Both the position numbers and the translations under genes were made by a program. Below are positions 37,704 to 46,488 of a stretch of DNA of 64,000 nt, one piece after another; within the stretch, counting starts at the first letter, position 1, and each line of letters opens with the position of its first letter. The notes under the pieces were generated by a model that worked only from the letters and a program-made list of their open reading frames with translations, was not told where the DNA came from and did no database searches. Source of the DNA: Methylobacterium dankookense. GTDB taxonomy: Bacteria > Pseudomonadota > Alphaproteobacteria > Rhizobiales > Beijerinckiaceae. The stretch spans positions 62,001-126,000 of the forward strand of contig NZ_CABFVH010000005.1 in assembly GCF_902141855.1 (NCBI RefSeq). The letters are read 5' to 3'.

Positions 37704-38207
37704 TCAGGAGGCGAGCGGGCCGGCCCCTTGCGCGCCCTGCGCCTCGAACGCCTTCTGGCGGTAGAGGCCGACGAAATCGATCGGGTCGATGTAGAGGGGC
37801 GGGAAGCCGCCGTTGCGCACCGCCTCGGCCACGATCTGGCGGGCGAAGGGGAAGAGCAGGCGCGGGCACTCGATCATCACCGCCGGATGCAGCTGGTCCT
37901 GCGGGATGTTCAGCATGCGGAAGATGCCGGCATACTTCAGGTCGAAGGCGAACAGGACGTCGTTGTTGATCTTGGCGTCGCCCTCGAGGGTCAGCTCCAC
38001 CTCGAAGTCGGTCGCCGAGAGCTGCTGCGCGTTGACGTTGACCTGGATGTTGATCTGCGGGCCCTGGCCCTCCTGCGGCTGCAGGGAGCGCGGCGCGTTC
38101 GGGTTCTCGAAGGAGAGGTCCTTGGCGTATTGCGCGAGCGCGTTGATGGTGGGCGCCTCGCCCTGCGGCGCGCCGCCGTTGCCGTTCGGTGCCGGAGAGT
38201 CGGCCAT
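37704..38207 (-). CDS. secB: protein-export chaperone SecB
   Basis: 167 residues. Hallmarks: [34 protein letters not shown] strand ([13 protein letters not shown]), [19 protein letters not shown] and [19 protein letters not shown]. SecB keeps preproteins unfolded and hands them to SecA. It is followed by a textbook terminator. It faces away from tim44, in the typical alphaproteobacterial arrangement with divergent Tim44-MltA-Smr genes. Confidence 0.97.
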   Translation of the reverse strand: MADSPAPNGNGGAPQGEAPTINALAQYAKDLSFENPNAPRSLQPQEGQGPQINIQVNVNAQQLSATDFEVELTLEGDAKINNDVLFAFDLKYAGIFRMLNIPQDQLHPAVMIECPRLLFPFARQIVAEAVRNGGFPPLYIDPIDFVGLYRQKAFEAQGAQGAGPLAS

Positions 38208-38330
38208 GGCGGTATCCTCCTCGAAGAAAGCGTTCGCGCCCGGTCCGTCCGGATCGGGCAGGTCGTGGGGCGCTGCCTCAGCGCAACGGCTCAGATCTCG
38301 GGCCCGCAGAGACCCGGTCGGGGCAGGCCG

Positions 38331-38519
38331 CTAACACGCCCGTCCGGTGCGGACAAGCGACCGCCGGGCCCGCGCTTGAGCCTGCACCTGGGCCCGCACC
38401 GCGACGACGCGGCGCGGGGGGGCGCAGGGACGGATCTCGATCTCCCGCGCGTCTTGTCTGGAACAGGCCATGAAGATGTCCCATATGCCCTTGAAGGTCG
38501 GGTCCGTGCCCGGCGCCAT
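38331..38519 (-). CDS. possible small gene, 62 aa
   Basis: Frame starting MAPGTDPTFKGIWDIFMACS with AAGGA about 10 bases ahead; the rest is Arg/Ala-rich. The opening has aromatic and hydrophobic residues that look protein-like. The longer open frame to 38630 starts inside the family D repeat and is not used. Weak evidence; no family. Confidence 0.3.
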   Translation of the reverse strand: MAPGTDPTFKGIWDIFMACSRQDAREIEIRPCAPPRRVVAVRAQVQAQARARRSLVRTGRAC

Positions 38520-38550
38520 CCGGCTCGATCCTTGCGCGAGGGTCGGATAA

Positions 38551-38630
38551 GTGCACCTCACAAAGCTCCCGGGGCGCCGGCAAGCCCCGGCCTCCGGCCG
38601 GCGGCGCAGCGGGAGCTTTGTGAGAGACAC
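38551..38630 (+). repeat. inverted-repeat element, family D, copy 2
   Basis: 80 bases from GTGCACCTCACAAAGCTCCC to GAGCTTTGTGAGAGACAC. The perfect 15-base stem CTCACAAAGCTCCCG/CGGGAGCTTTGTGAG (38557-38571 with 38610-38624) encloses a G+C-rich inner region (CCCCGG, CCGGCC runs). Compare copy 1 at 26522-26600. Confidence 0.85.
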
Positions 38631-38780
38631 CCAGAGCAGTCCGTGCGATGACTGCCCGGACCCCGTCCGGCGCGGCGCCGCGCGGGAGACGGATACAGTC
38701 CGCCCCTCGCGGGCGCTGCTCGGGATTCTTCGCGGAATGCTCTGGCCGGCCGGCTTCCGGCAGCCGCCATCGGATCGGTG

Positions 38781-39509
38781 ATGCAGGATACCTTCGACCT
38801 TACGACCATCATCTTCCTGGCGCTCGCGGTCTTCGTGATCTGGCGCCTGCGCTCCGTGCTCGGCCAGAAGACGGGGGCCGAGCGCTCGCCCTTCAAGCCG
38901 GTCGAGCGCAGCCGCACCGAGCCCACGGGCAACCGCGGCGAGGGCGACAACGTGGTGCGCCTGCCCGGCGCCGACCGGGTGATGCAGGCCGAGCGCACCC
39001 AGGCCGCGGCGAACGCGCCGGCCCGCGACTGGCGCGGCATCGCCGAGCCCGGCTCCGAGGTGGCCCGCGGGCTGGAGGCGGCGGTGCAGGCCGAGCCCGG
39101 CTTCGACCCGCGCACCTTCCTCGAAGGAGCGAAGGGGGCCTACGAGGCGATCATGATCGCCTTCGCCAAGGGCGACCGGAAGACCCTGCGCGCGCTCCTT
39201 TCGAAGGAGGTCGGCGAGGCCTTCGAGCGGGCGATCTCCGAGCGCGAGCGCAACAAGCAGACGCTCGAGACCACCTTCGTCTCGATCGACAAGGCCGAGA
39301 TCGTGGCGGTGGAGGTGCGCAACCGTGTCGCCCAGATCACCGTCCGCTTCATCTCGAACCTGATCACCGCCACCCGCGACGCCAGCGGCGCCGTGATCGA
39401 CGGCAGCGCCGAGACGGTGGTCGAGGTTCCCGACATCTGGACCTTCGCCCGGACGCTCGGCTCGCGCGACCCGAACTGGCAGCTCGTCGCCACCGAGGCG
39501 GGCGCCTGA
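38781..39509 (+). CDS. Tim44-like domain protein
   Basis: 242 residues: short N-terminal membrane segment (TTIIFLALAVFVIWRL), a polar linker, and a Tim44-like domain starting FDPRTFLEGAKGAYEAIMIAF with the FISNLITATRDASG and EVPDIWTFARTLGSRDPNWQLV strands. In alphaproteobacteria this protein (TimA) is linked to membrane protein handling, and the gene sits between secB and mltA as here. The ATG was preferred to a GTG just before it. Confidence 0.9.
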   Translation: MQDTFDLTTIIFLALAVFVIWRLRSVLGQKTGAERSPFKPVERSRTEPTGNRGEGDNVVRLPGADRVMQAERTQAAANAPARDWRGIAEPGSEVARGLEAAVQAEPGFDPRTFLEGAKGAYEAIMIAFAKGDRKTLRALLSKEVGEAFERAISERERNKQTLETTFVSIDKAEIVAVEVRNRVAQITVRFISNLITATRDASGAVIDGSAETVVEVPDIWTFARTLGSRDPNWQLVATEAGA

Positions 39510-39528
39510 CTCCCTTCGTGGCCCCGCC

Positions 39529-40737
39529 GTGCCGAGACTGAGCCCATGCGGCGGCCGCCTCGCCGCGGCCGCCCTCCTCGCGAGCGTCCTGCCCGGCCCG
39601 GCCGCCGACGCGGCCGGGCCGCTTCGCGTCGGCGAGGCGCGTCTGGAGCCGGTCGCGCCGGCCGACCTGCCGGGCTTTCCCGGGGCCGATCCGGGCGCGG
39701 CCCTCGACGCCTTCCGCCGGGTCTGCGCCGCCCCGCCCGCCAGCCCGATCTCCCCGACGGCGACCGGCTCGGCCGCCGACCTCGCCGCGGCCTGCGCGGA
39801 GGCTGGCGCTCTCGCGCCCGCCGGGGCGGCCCGCTTCTTCGCCGAGCGCTTCGACGCCTACCGCGTGGTGCGCCCGCCCGAGGCCGCGGGCGGTCCCGAG
39901 CGCCGCTCCGGCTTCCTCACCGGCTATTTCGAGCCAGAGCTCGCGGGCTCCCTGGAGCCGGGACCGGACTACACCGCCGCCGTCCTCGCCCGGCCGGACG
40001 ACCTCGTCGGCCTCAATCCCGGCGAGACCCGGCCCGGGCTCGACCCCGCCTTGCGCGCCGCGCGCGCGGTGGACGACCGGCTGGAGCCCTATCCCGACCG
40101 GGCGGCGATCGAGGACGGGGCGCTGGGGGCCCGCGCCAGGCCGCTGCTCTGGCTGCGGGACGGGGTCGACCTTCTCGTGCTGCAGGTGCAGGGCTCGGGG
40201 CGGGTGCGCCTGCCGGACGGGCGCTCGGTGCGCGTGCTCTATGACGGCCGCAACGGCCGCCCCTACACCTCGGTCGCCAAGCTCATCGTGCAGGCGGGGC
40301 ACCTGCCCCTCGAAGGGCTGACGCTGGCCCGCTGGACCGCGTGGCTGCGCGCCAACCCGGAGACGGCGCGCCGGCTGATCCGCGCGAACGCCTCCTACAT
40401 CTTCTTCCGCCTGGCCCCGGTCGAGGATCCGGCCCTCGGGCCGGTCGGCGCGGCCGGCGCGCCCCTCAAGCCCGGCCGCAGCATCGCGGTCGACGCCAAT
40501 CTCTGGCGCTACGGCCTGCCCTTCTGGCTGGAGGGGCGGCTTCCGGGCGGGGCATCGGGCGAGGCCGGCCGGCTCGTGGTGGCGGCCGATACCGGCTCGG
40601 CCATCGTCGGCCCGGCGCGGGGCGACCTCTATGTCGGCACCGGTGCCGAGGCCGGGGCGGCGGCCGGGGACCTGCGCGACGCGGTCGGCTTCGTGGTGCT
40701 TCTGCCGAAGCCCGCCTCCGATCCGAGCGGACGCTGA
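39529..40737 (+). CDS. mltA: membrane-bound lytic murein transglycosylase A
   Basis: 402 residues. A signal-peptide-like start (LAAAALLASVLPGPAADA) is followed by the MltA domain: RSGFLTGYFEPELAGSL, LLVLQVQGSGRVRLPDG, YIFFRLA and, near the C terminus, VAADTGSAIVGPARGDLYVG with the catalytic Asp in AADTGSA. It cleaves peptidoglycan glycan strands in the periplasm. Starts with GTG 19 bases after tim44, so it is co-transcribed. There is no lipobox Cys at the signal end, unlike E. coli MltA. Confidence 0.92.
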   Translation: MPRLSPCGGRLAAAALLASVLPGPAADAAGPLRVGEARLEPVAPADLPGFPGADPGAALDAFRRVCAAPPASPISPTATGSAADLAAACAEAGALAPAGAARFFAERFDAYRVVRPPEAAGGPERRSGFLTGYFEPELAGSLEPGPDYTAAVLARPDDLVGLNPGETRPGLDPALRAARAVDDRLEPYPDRAAIEDGALGARARPLLWLRDGVDLLVLQVQGSGRVRLPDGRSVRVLYDGRNGRPYTSVAKLIVQAGHLPLEGLTLARWTAWLRANPETARRLIRANASYIFFRLAPVEDPALGPVGAAGAPLKPGRSIAVDANLWRYGLPFWLEGRLPGGASGEAGRLVVAADTGSAIVGPARGDLYVGTGAEAGAAAGDLRDAVGFVVLLPKPASDPSGR

Positions 40738-40745
40738 GGGCGGCG

Positions 40746-41393
40746 ATGCGGCGGCCCCGGCGCCCACGGACGCTCAGCGGCGAGGAGGCCCGGCTCTGGG
40801 CCGAGATCGCCAAGCTGATCACCCCCTTGCGCGGACGGGCCCGGCCGCCCGCGCCGGACGCGGACGCCTCCCAGCCGAGCGCGACGCTGGCGCCGGGCCT
40901 GACCGCCAAAGCCGCGCTCAAGCCCGCCGCGAAAGCGGGAGCGAAGGCGGGGCCGGCCAAGCCGGTCCGCGCGCCGAAGAAGGCGCCCCCGTTGCCGGCC
41001 CGGACCGCGACGGCCGCGCCCTACCAGGCGCCGCCCCAGCTGCCCCGCCCGGCCGCGGGGATCGACCGGCCCGAGCGGATGGCCCTGCGCCGCGGCACCC
41101 TGCCAATCGAGGCGCGGATCGACCTGCACGGGATGTACCAGACGGAGGCGCATGCCGCGCTCACCGGCTTCATCCTGCGGGCGCGCGCGGCCGGCCATGC
41201 CCATGTCCTCGTGGTCACCGGCAAGGGCGGCCCCGATTTCCACGAGGCCTTCGCGGAGCGCGGGGTGCTGCGCCGCAGCGTCCCGCACTGGCTGCGCGGG
41301 CCGGAACTGCGCGGCATCGTCCTCGGCTTCGAGGAGGCGGCCCGGCACCATGGCGGCTCCGGCGCGCTCTACGTGCGCCTGCGCCGCCGCTGA
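40746..41393 (+). CDS. Smr/MutS2-type domain protein
   Basis: 215 residues: an N-terminal basic helix region, a disordered Ala/Lys/Pro-rich linker (about 35-105), and a Smr domain with IEARIDLHGMYQTEAHAAL and HVLVVTGKGGPDFHE, ending RHHGGSGALYVRLRRR. Smr domains are small nuclease folds acting on branched DNA or on RNA. It is last in the tim44-mltA-smr run (8 bases after mltA). Confidence 0.9.
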   Translation: MRRPRRPRTLSGEEARLWAEIAKLITPLRGRARPPAPDADASQPSATLAPGLTAKAALKPAAKAGAKAGPAKPVRAPKKAPPLPARTATAAPYQAPPQLPRPAAGIDRPERMALRRGTLPIEARIDLHGMYQTEAHAALTGFILRARAAGHAHVLVVTGKGGPDFHEAFAERGVLRRSVPHWLRGPELRGIVLGFEEAARHHGGSGALYVRLRRR

Positions 41394-41406
41394 GACCGCG
41401 CCGGCC

Positions 41407-41639
41407 TCACCAGCGCATCGTGCGGTAGCGGCAGGTGCGGCCGTTGTCCTGGAAGCCCGCCGGGCAGCGGCGGACGCAAGCCCCGGCGGCGTATTTGAGC
41501 GGCGGCCGGCAGGCGTTCCGGAACTGGCGGCCGTACTGGTAGGCTGGGCCGGGCTCTCCGCCGCGGCGGGGAGGGGCATTGCGCAGGACAGTCCCGCGAC
41601 CGCCAGGAGGAAGGCGGTGCGGGCGAAGGGAGGGATCAT
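41407..41639 (-). pseudogene. small secreted Cys-rich protein, frameshifted
   Basis: A clear signal peptide (ARTAFLLAVAGLSCAMPLPAA) starts at the ATG in one frame, and a Cys-rich mature part (PAYQYGRQFRNACRPPLKYA, GACVRRCPAGFQDNGRTCRY) continues to the stop in another. Removing two bases at the AGAG doublet near 41554-41558 joins them smoothly as AAAEPGPAYQYGR. So a 2-base insertion broke a roughly 77-residue secreted protein with four Cys. A sequencing error cannot be excluded. Confidence 0.65.
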
Positions 41640-41946
41640 CTGGAGGCTCGGGGCAAGCGGGATCGTCGCTCAACGCCGCACGGGCCGCCGGGTTCGCCAG
41701 CCCTACGGCGCCCGGGAGGGACTTGAGCCGGCGTGGAAAACACGCTAAGCCCTCACGGCCCTCCTAGAAAATAAAAGCCGCACCGCATCCGCGAGTCTGA
41801 CAAGGCTCGATCCCCACGATGCCATGGGTTCCGCCGCACGGCGCGCGTGAGCCCGAATGCCCGGCGCCTCCGCCAGGAGCCCGGCGCGGATCTTCCCCAC
41901 CGAACCACCCTTCGCATTCTCAAGCCTCCGTCGGTTCAACACACCC
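41640..41946. other. leader region of rho
   Basis: About 300 bases without a gene. It contains GGGAGGG and CCCTCC pairing across a 5-base hairpin GCGTG-GAAAA-CACGC (41720-41765), and an A+T-rich patch TAGAAAATAAAAG just after it. It may be the rho 5' leader, where Rho autoregulates in other bacteria. Confidence 0.5.
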
Positions 41947-43290
41947 ATGACCGTACAATCCGACGCCCTCGTGCCGGCAGACCTGCCCGCAGATTCCACC
42001 ATCGCCGCGGCCGAGCTCGAAGGCATGCGCGAGGTCAAGCTCCAGGACCTCAAGTCCAAGACGCCGACCGAGCTCATCACCTTCGCCGAGGAGGTCGAGG
42101 TCGAGAACGCCTCGACCATGCGCAAGCAGGAGCTGATGTTCGCCATCCTGAAGCAGCTCGCTGCCAAGGAGGTCGAGATCATCGGCTCCGGCACCGTCGA
42201 GGTGCTGCAGGACGGCTTCGGCTTCCTGCGCTCCTCCGACTCGAACTACCTGCCGGGTCCGGACGACATTTACATCTCGCCGACCCAGATCCGCCGCTTC
42301 GGCCTGCGCACCGGCGACACCGTCGAGGGCCCGATCCGCGGCCCCAAGGACGGCGAGCGCTACTTCGCGCTGCTCAAGGTCAACACGATCAATTTCGAGA
42401 ACCCCGAGAAGATCAAGCACAAGGTTCACTTCGACAACCTGACGCCGCTCTTCCCCACGAAGCGGTTCAAGCTGGAGCTGGAGAACCCGACCAAGAAGGA
42501 CTTCTCGCCCCGGATCATCGACATCGTCGCGCCGATCGGCAAGGGCCAGCGCGCGCTGATCGTGGCGCCGCCGCGCACGGGTAAGACCGTGCTGATGCAG
42601 AACATCGCCCAGTCGATCACCCTCAACCATCCCGAGTGCTACCTCATCGTGCTGCTCATCGACGAGCGCCCGGAGGAGGTCACCGACATGCAGCGCTCGG
42701 TGAAGGGCGAGGTCATCGCCTCGACCTTCGACGAGCCGGCCACCCGCCACGTGCAGGTCGCCGAGATGGTCATCGAGAAGGCCAAGCGCCTCGTGGAGCA
42801 CGGCCGCGACGTCGTCATCCTGCTCGATTCGATCACCCGCCTCGGCCGCGCCTACAACACGGTGGTGCCGTCCTCCGGCAAGGTGCTCACCGGCGGCGTC
42901 GACGCCAACGCCCTGCAGCGCCCGAAGCGCTTCTTCGGCGCGGCCCGCAACATCGAGGAGGGCGGCTCGCTCTCGATCATCGCCACCGCGCTGATCGACA
43001 CCGGCTCGCGCATGGACGAGGTGATCTTCGAGGAGTTCAAGGGCACCGGCAACTCCGAGATCATCCTGGACCGCAAGGTCTCGGACAAGCGCATCTTCCC
43101 GGCGATCGACATCACCCGCTCCGGCACCCGCAAGGAGGAGCTCCTGGTGCCGCCGGACGCGCTCAAGAAGACCTACGTGCTGCGCCGCATCCTCAACCCG
43201 ATGGGCGTCACCGACGCGATCGAGTTCCTGCTCGACAAGCTGCGCCAGACCAAGAGCAACGGCGACTTCTTCGACTCGATGAACACCTGA
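41947..43290 (+). CDS. rho: transcription termination factor Rho
   Basis: 447 residues. N-terminal helical region starts [17 protein letters not shown], the RNA-binding domain contains [20 protein letters not shown], and the ATPase domain has Walker A APPRTGKT (207-214), the [12 protein letters not shown] loop and [15 protein letters not shown] (Q/R loop region). Rho terminates untranslated transcripts. The start gives a standard length; an ATG 90 bases upstream lacks homology. An intrinsic terminator follows. Confidence 0.98.
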   Translation: MTVQSDALVPADLPADSTIAAAELEGMREVKLQDLKSKTPTELITFAEEVEVENASTMRKQELMFAILKQLAAKEVEIIGSGTVEVLQDGFGFLRSSDSNYLPGPDDIYISPTQIRRFGLRTGDTVEGPIRGPKDGERYFALLKVNTINFENPEKIKHKVHFDNLTPLFPTKRFKLELENPTKKDFSPRIIDIVAPIGKGQRALIVAPPRTGKTVLMQNIAQSITLNHPECYLIVLLIDERPEEVTDMQRSVKGEVIASTFDEPATRHVQVAEMVIEKAKRLVEHGRDVVILLDSITRLGRAYNTVVPSSGKVLTGGVDANALQRPKRFFGAARNIEEGGSLSIIATALIDTGSRMDEVIFEEFKGTGNSEIILDRKVSDKRIFPAIDITRSGTRKEELLVPPDALKKTYVLRRILNPMGVTDAIEFLLDKLRQTKSNGDFFDSMNT

Positions 43291-43318
43291 ACGGTGTTCC
43301 ATCACCGATGATGTCAGG

Positions 43319-43348
43319 CGGCGTCGGACCCTGGTCCGGCGCCGTTTT
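43319..43348 (+). terminator. intrinsic terminator of rho
   Basis: CGGCGTCGGAC-CCTG-GTCCGGCGCCG, with one G-T wobble, then TTTTCGTTT. A second small hairpin (GAACACC/GGTGTTC) spans the rho stop codon. Confidence 0.85.
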
Positions 43349-43378
43349 CGTTTCTGAAGAACAGGCCGGTACCGGTGC

Positions 43379-44653
43379 TCAGGCCGGCCCGTCGAGCGGC
43401 TTGAGCCGGCTGGCGGAGGCCGCTGCGGTGCGGATCCGTGCCCCCCGCCCGAGCCGGCGCGCGAGGTCGGCGAGGTCCGGCGCCGCGCCGCCGGCGGGCG
43501 CGTAGACGGCGCGGTCGAGGGCGGTGAGCCGGGCGGCGATCGCCGGATCCGCCTGCCAGATCTCGGCCAGCTCCGGCTCGGCCTGCATCGCGCGTCCCAC
43601 CTCCGCCCGGAAGGCTTCGGGATCGCCCGCCGCGGCCGCCCGTCTCAGGGCGCGGCGCCGGGCAGCGTTCAGGCGCAGCCGCGTGCCGCCCGGCCCGAAG
43701 CCCAGGAGGACGAGGCCGAGGCCGAAGGCGGCGAGCCCGGCCGCGGCGGCGACGAGCGGCGAGGCGCCCTGCGGCGGCGCGAGGCCGCTGTCCCGGTCGA
43801 CGAGGCCGCCGCCGATCTGGCGCGCCGGGATCTCGGTCTCGCGCATGGTGCGCGACACCGTATCGAACCAGGGGATGCTGATCGCCTCCAGCGGGATCAC
43901 CTCGGGCACGCCGGGGCGGACGTCCCACTGGTAGGTGGCCCGCGCCACGGGTCCCGACGGCGTGATGATGGTCTCGCGGGTGACCGGTCCGGCGAAGGTG
44001 AGGATGCCGCGCGTGCGCATGACGGGCCGCGGCGGCAGGCCTTCGGCCACCACGCCCTGCGCCTCCACCGTCACGATGCGCCGGGTGGTCTCGCCGAGCT
44101 TCACCGTCTCGGGATCGGGGCTCCAGGAATCGGTGACGCTCACGTCGCGGGCGGGCAGCCACCAGGGCTCCTTGGCGTCCGGGCCGCCCGACCCCTGCGT
44201 CCAGCGCGCCACCGGGAACGGGATCGGCTCGGAGCGCACGTCGACGACCCGGCGCGTGCCGGCATCGTTGACGGTGAGGCGGTGAATGAAGGGCTCGAGG
44301 GTGAAGTCGCCCGCGTGATGCGGGAAGATCGCGATGGTGCGGTCGAAGGCGAGCCCCACCTGCCCGTCCGGAAGCCGCGCCTTGCTCCAGTTGTCGCGCC
44401 CGAGCTGGGTCCAGCTGAAATTGGCGAGCGTCGGCTGGACGACCTCCTCCAGGAGGATCTGCTGGCGGTAGAGACCGTGGATGCGCAGCAGCACCATCTC
44501 GCGGGCGAAGGGCGCCGCGTTGCCGTTGCGCTCGGCCGTCACCGTGAGGGTGAGGTCGCCCGGCTCGATCTCGGCCCGGGCGGGCGCCGCCGCGAGCAGG
44601 GGCGCCAGAAGCGCCAGAGGCGCGAGGCGCCGCCATCCCGAAAGATTCACCAC
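43379..44653 (-). CDS. BatD-like membrane protein
   Basis: 424 residues: signal peptide (LAPLALLAPLLAAAPARA), an extracytoplasmic beta-rich region with repeated Trp/Asp text (NFSWTQLGRDNWSKARLP, FIHRLTVNDAG, RTRGILTFAGPV), one C-terminal membrane segment (VAAAAGLAAFGLGLVLLGF) and a cytoplasmic helical tail. Matches the BatD role as last gene of a MoxR/Bat operon. Its start overlaps the end of the TPR gene by 7 bases, indicating tight coupling. Function: thought to scaffold the complex in the envelope. Confidence 0.82.
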   Translation of the reverse strand: MVNLSGWRRLAPLALLAPLLAAAPARAEIEPGDLTLTVTAERNGNAAPFAREMVLLRIHGLYRQQILLEEVVQPTLANFSWTQLGRDNWSKARLPDGQVGLAFDRTIAIFPHHAGDFTLEPFIHRLTVNDAGTRRVVDVRSEPIPFPVARWTQGSGGPDAKEPWWLPARDVSVTDSWSPDPETVKLGETTRRIVTVEAQGVVAEGLPPRPVMRTRGILTFAGPVTRETIITPSGPVARATYQWDVRPGVPEVIPLEAISIPWFDTVSRTMRETEIPARQIGGGLVDRDSGLAPPQGASPLVAAAAGLAAFGLGLVLLGFGPGGTRLRLNAARRRALRRAAAAGDPEAFRAEVGRAMQAEPELAEIWQADPAIAARLTALDRAVYAPAGGAAPDLADLARRLGRGARIRTAAASASRLKPLDGPA

Positions 44654-45555
44654 GGGTTGCTCCCGGCGGGCATGTTGGTGCCGGCCTCGATCCGGCGGGC
44701 CTGCTCGGCCTTGAGGCGGAGCTTCAGGTAGCGGCCGGGATCGTCCGGCAGGGTCTGCAGCCAGAGCCGGTCGGGGCGGATCTCGTGGGCCTCGAAGCTC
44801 TTGGTGACGCGCCGCGCCTCCTTCTCGGGGGCCGCGGCCACCATGGCCGAGCCGCCCCCGGTGCGGCCGCGGCCGGCGGCGTCGCTCGCCGAGCCGCGGG
44901 CCTCGCCGCGGCCGGAATCGATCGATTGCTGCTCGGCCTTGCCGCGGCGGGCGACCTTGCTGTTGCCGGGCAGGGAGGCGCTCGCGGAGGCCTCCTTGTT
45001 GCCGGCCAGGCCCTCGCCGCTGGAGGCGGCGTTGATGTCGTCGTTCTTGTCCTGGTTCGCGGTGTTGTTGTAGCGCGCCCCGTACTGCGCCGTGCCGTTG
45101 GCGATGCCGCCGCCCTTGCCGCGGTCGATCTCCTCCGCGAGCATCCGGGCGATGAGGGAGCGGTTGGCCTGGGCGTCGGCGTCGCGCGGGTTGAACTGCA
45201 GGGCGTCGTCGTAGGCCGCGACCGCGCCCGCGAGGTCGCCGGCCCGGGCGAGCGCATTGCCGAGATTGTAGCTGTTGCGCCGTCCGCCGTTGCGGAAGAG
45301 CGCGGCGGCGGCCGCGTAGTCGCCGGCCGCGTAGAGGGCGGGCCCGCGCCAGGCGGGATCCGCGATGACCTCCGCCGCGAGGCCCGGCAGGCCGATCCCC
45401 ATGAGGAGCCGCCCGAACCCGGTGCGCGGCTCGGACAGGGCGCCGAGCGCGAGCAGGCCGGCCCCCGCGAGCGCGGGGCCGCCGGTGCGGGCGTAGAGGC
45501 GCCAGCGGCGGGGCAGGGCGAGGGCGGCCGGGAGCCGCAGCGGGGGATTCAGCAT
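44647..45555 (-). CDS. TPR protein (BatC/BatE-like)
   Basis: 302 residues. An N-terminal membrane-type segment (GGPALAGAGLLALGAL) precedes two TPR-like repeats (GDYAAAAALFRNGGRRNSYNLG and AGDLAGAVAAYDDALQFNPRD) and a long Gly/Ser/Asn-rich low-complexity tail. Start ATG at 45555 was chosen because it shares one base (TGATG) with the stop of the VWA gene upstream; a longer open frame in this strand is a read-through. Acts as adaptor in the Bat operon. Confidence 0.82.
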   Translation of the reverse strand: MLNPPLRLPAALALPRRWRLYARTGGPALAGAGLLALGALSEPRTGFGRLLMGIGLPGLAAEVIADPAWRGPALYAAGDYAAAAALFRNGGRRNSYNLGNALARAGDLAGAVAAYDDALQFNPRDADAQANRSLIARMLAEEIDRGKGGGIANGTAQYGARYNNTANQDKNDDINAASSGEGLAGNKEASASASLPGNSKVARRGKAEQQSIDSGRGEARGSASDAAGRGRTGGGSAMVAAAPEKEARRVTKSFEAHEIRPDRLWLQTLPDDPGRYLKLRLKAEQARRIEAGTNMPAGSNPW

Positions 45556-46481
45556 CAGGCCGTCCTCCGGAACAGGAGGAGCGCGGGGAGCGCGGCGAGG
45601 AGGAGGAGCCAGCGCCCGTAATCGGCGAAGGCGAGCACCGTGTAGCCGCCCGCGGCGAGGTGCTGGGCCGTGCTCGCGCCGACCGCGTCGAGGACGGGTG
45701 CGGGCGCCGTCAGGTCGGCCGCGACGCCGCCGCCCGCCCGCACGAGCCCGTCGAGGGCGGCCCGGTCCGGCTTCGGCACGCCCGGCGGCAGGGCCTTCGC
45801 GGCCGGCACGAACAGGCCCTGGACCCGCCAGCCGCGCTCGCGGATGGCCCGGGCCTCGCGCAAAGCCGCCTCGCCGAGGCCGTCGCCGTCGGTGATCAGC
45901 ACCACGTCGGCGGAGACCACGTCGGCCTCCGCCAGGGTGCGGCGGGCGAGGGCGAGGCCGCGCTCGGGATGGCTGCCGCGGTCGGGCACGGTGTCGCCGT
46001 CGAGGGCGAACAGGGTGGTGCCGAGGCTGTCGCGGTCGGTGGTCGGCGAGACGGCGAGATAGGCGTCGCCCGCATAGACCACGAGGGCGACGGAGCGGGT
46101 GCCCGCCGCCTCGGCCACGCTCTGCGCGGTCTGGCGCAAGTCCTTCAGGCTGCCGCCCTCCGCGACCGAGCGCGAGAGGTCGAGCACGATCACCGTGGCG
46201 TCGAGGTTGCGGAAGGTGGCGGCCTCCTGGCGCTCCAGCGCCGGCCCGGTCAGGGCCAGCGCGATCAGCCCGGCGGCCAGCGCCGCCGCGAGGTTGGCCT
46301 GACGCCGCCCGCCGAGCACGCCGCCGCGGCGCTCCATCAGGCGCATCAGCGCCGGGTCGACGGCCTTTCGCCAGTCGCCGAGCGGCGCCGCGCGCCACGC
46401 GGCGCGCAGAGCGAGCAGCGCCACCAGGGGCAGGATCGCGAGCCACCAGGGCCGCAGCAGGGCGAAGGCGGCGAGGGTCAT
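45555..46481 (-). CDS. von Willebrand A domain membrane protein (BatB-like)
   Basis: 308 residues. Hydrophobic segments at about 10-28 and 65-80, a VWA domain with the metal site DLSRS at 101-105 and TDGDGLGEA later, then a C-terminal anchor (GRWLLLLAALPALLLF). VWA domains bind protein partners via metal. It starts 7 bases after the BatA-like gene stop and its stop overlaps the TPR start by one base. The metal site has Arg where Gly is usual (DLSRS for DxSGS), still within DxSxS. Confidence 0.85.
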   Translation of the reverse strand: MTLAAFALLRPWWLAILPLVALLALRAAWRAAPLGDWRKAVDPALMRLMERRGGVLGGRRQANLAAALAAGLIALALTGPALERQEAATFRNLDATVIVLDLSRSVAEGGSLKDLRQTAQSVAEAAGTRSVALVVYAGDAYLAVSPTTDRDSLGTTLFALDGDTVPDRGSHPERGLALARRTLAEADVVSADVVLITDGDGLGEAALREARAIRERGWRVQGLFVPAAKALPPGVPKPDRAALDGLVRAGGGVAADLTAPAPVLDAVGASTAQHLAAGGYTVLAFADYGRWLLLLAALPALLLFRRTA

Positions 46482-46488
46482 GACGGGC

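Noticed and set aside
38520..38630. The long minus-strand frame starting at 38630
   Set aside because: Its first third lies inside the family D repeat; only the shorter frame from 38519 is kept, at low confidence.
44647..46446. A 599-residue frame joining the TPR gene with the region of the VWA gene
   Set aside because: The extra N-terminal part lies in another frame of the VWA gene; the TPR protein starts at 45555 with a one-base overlap.
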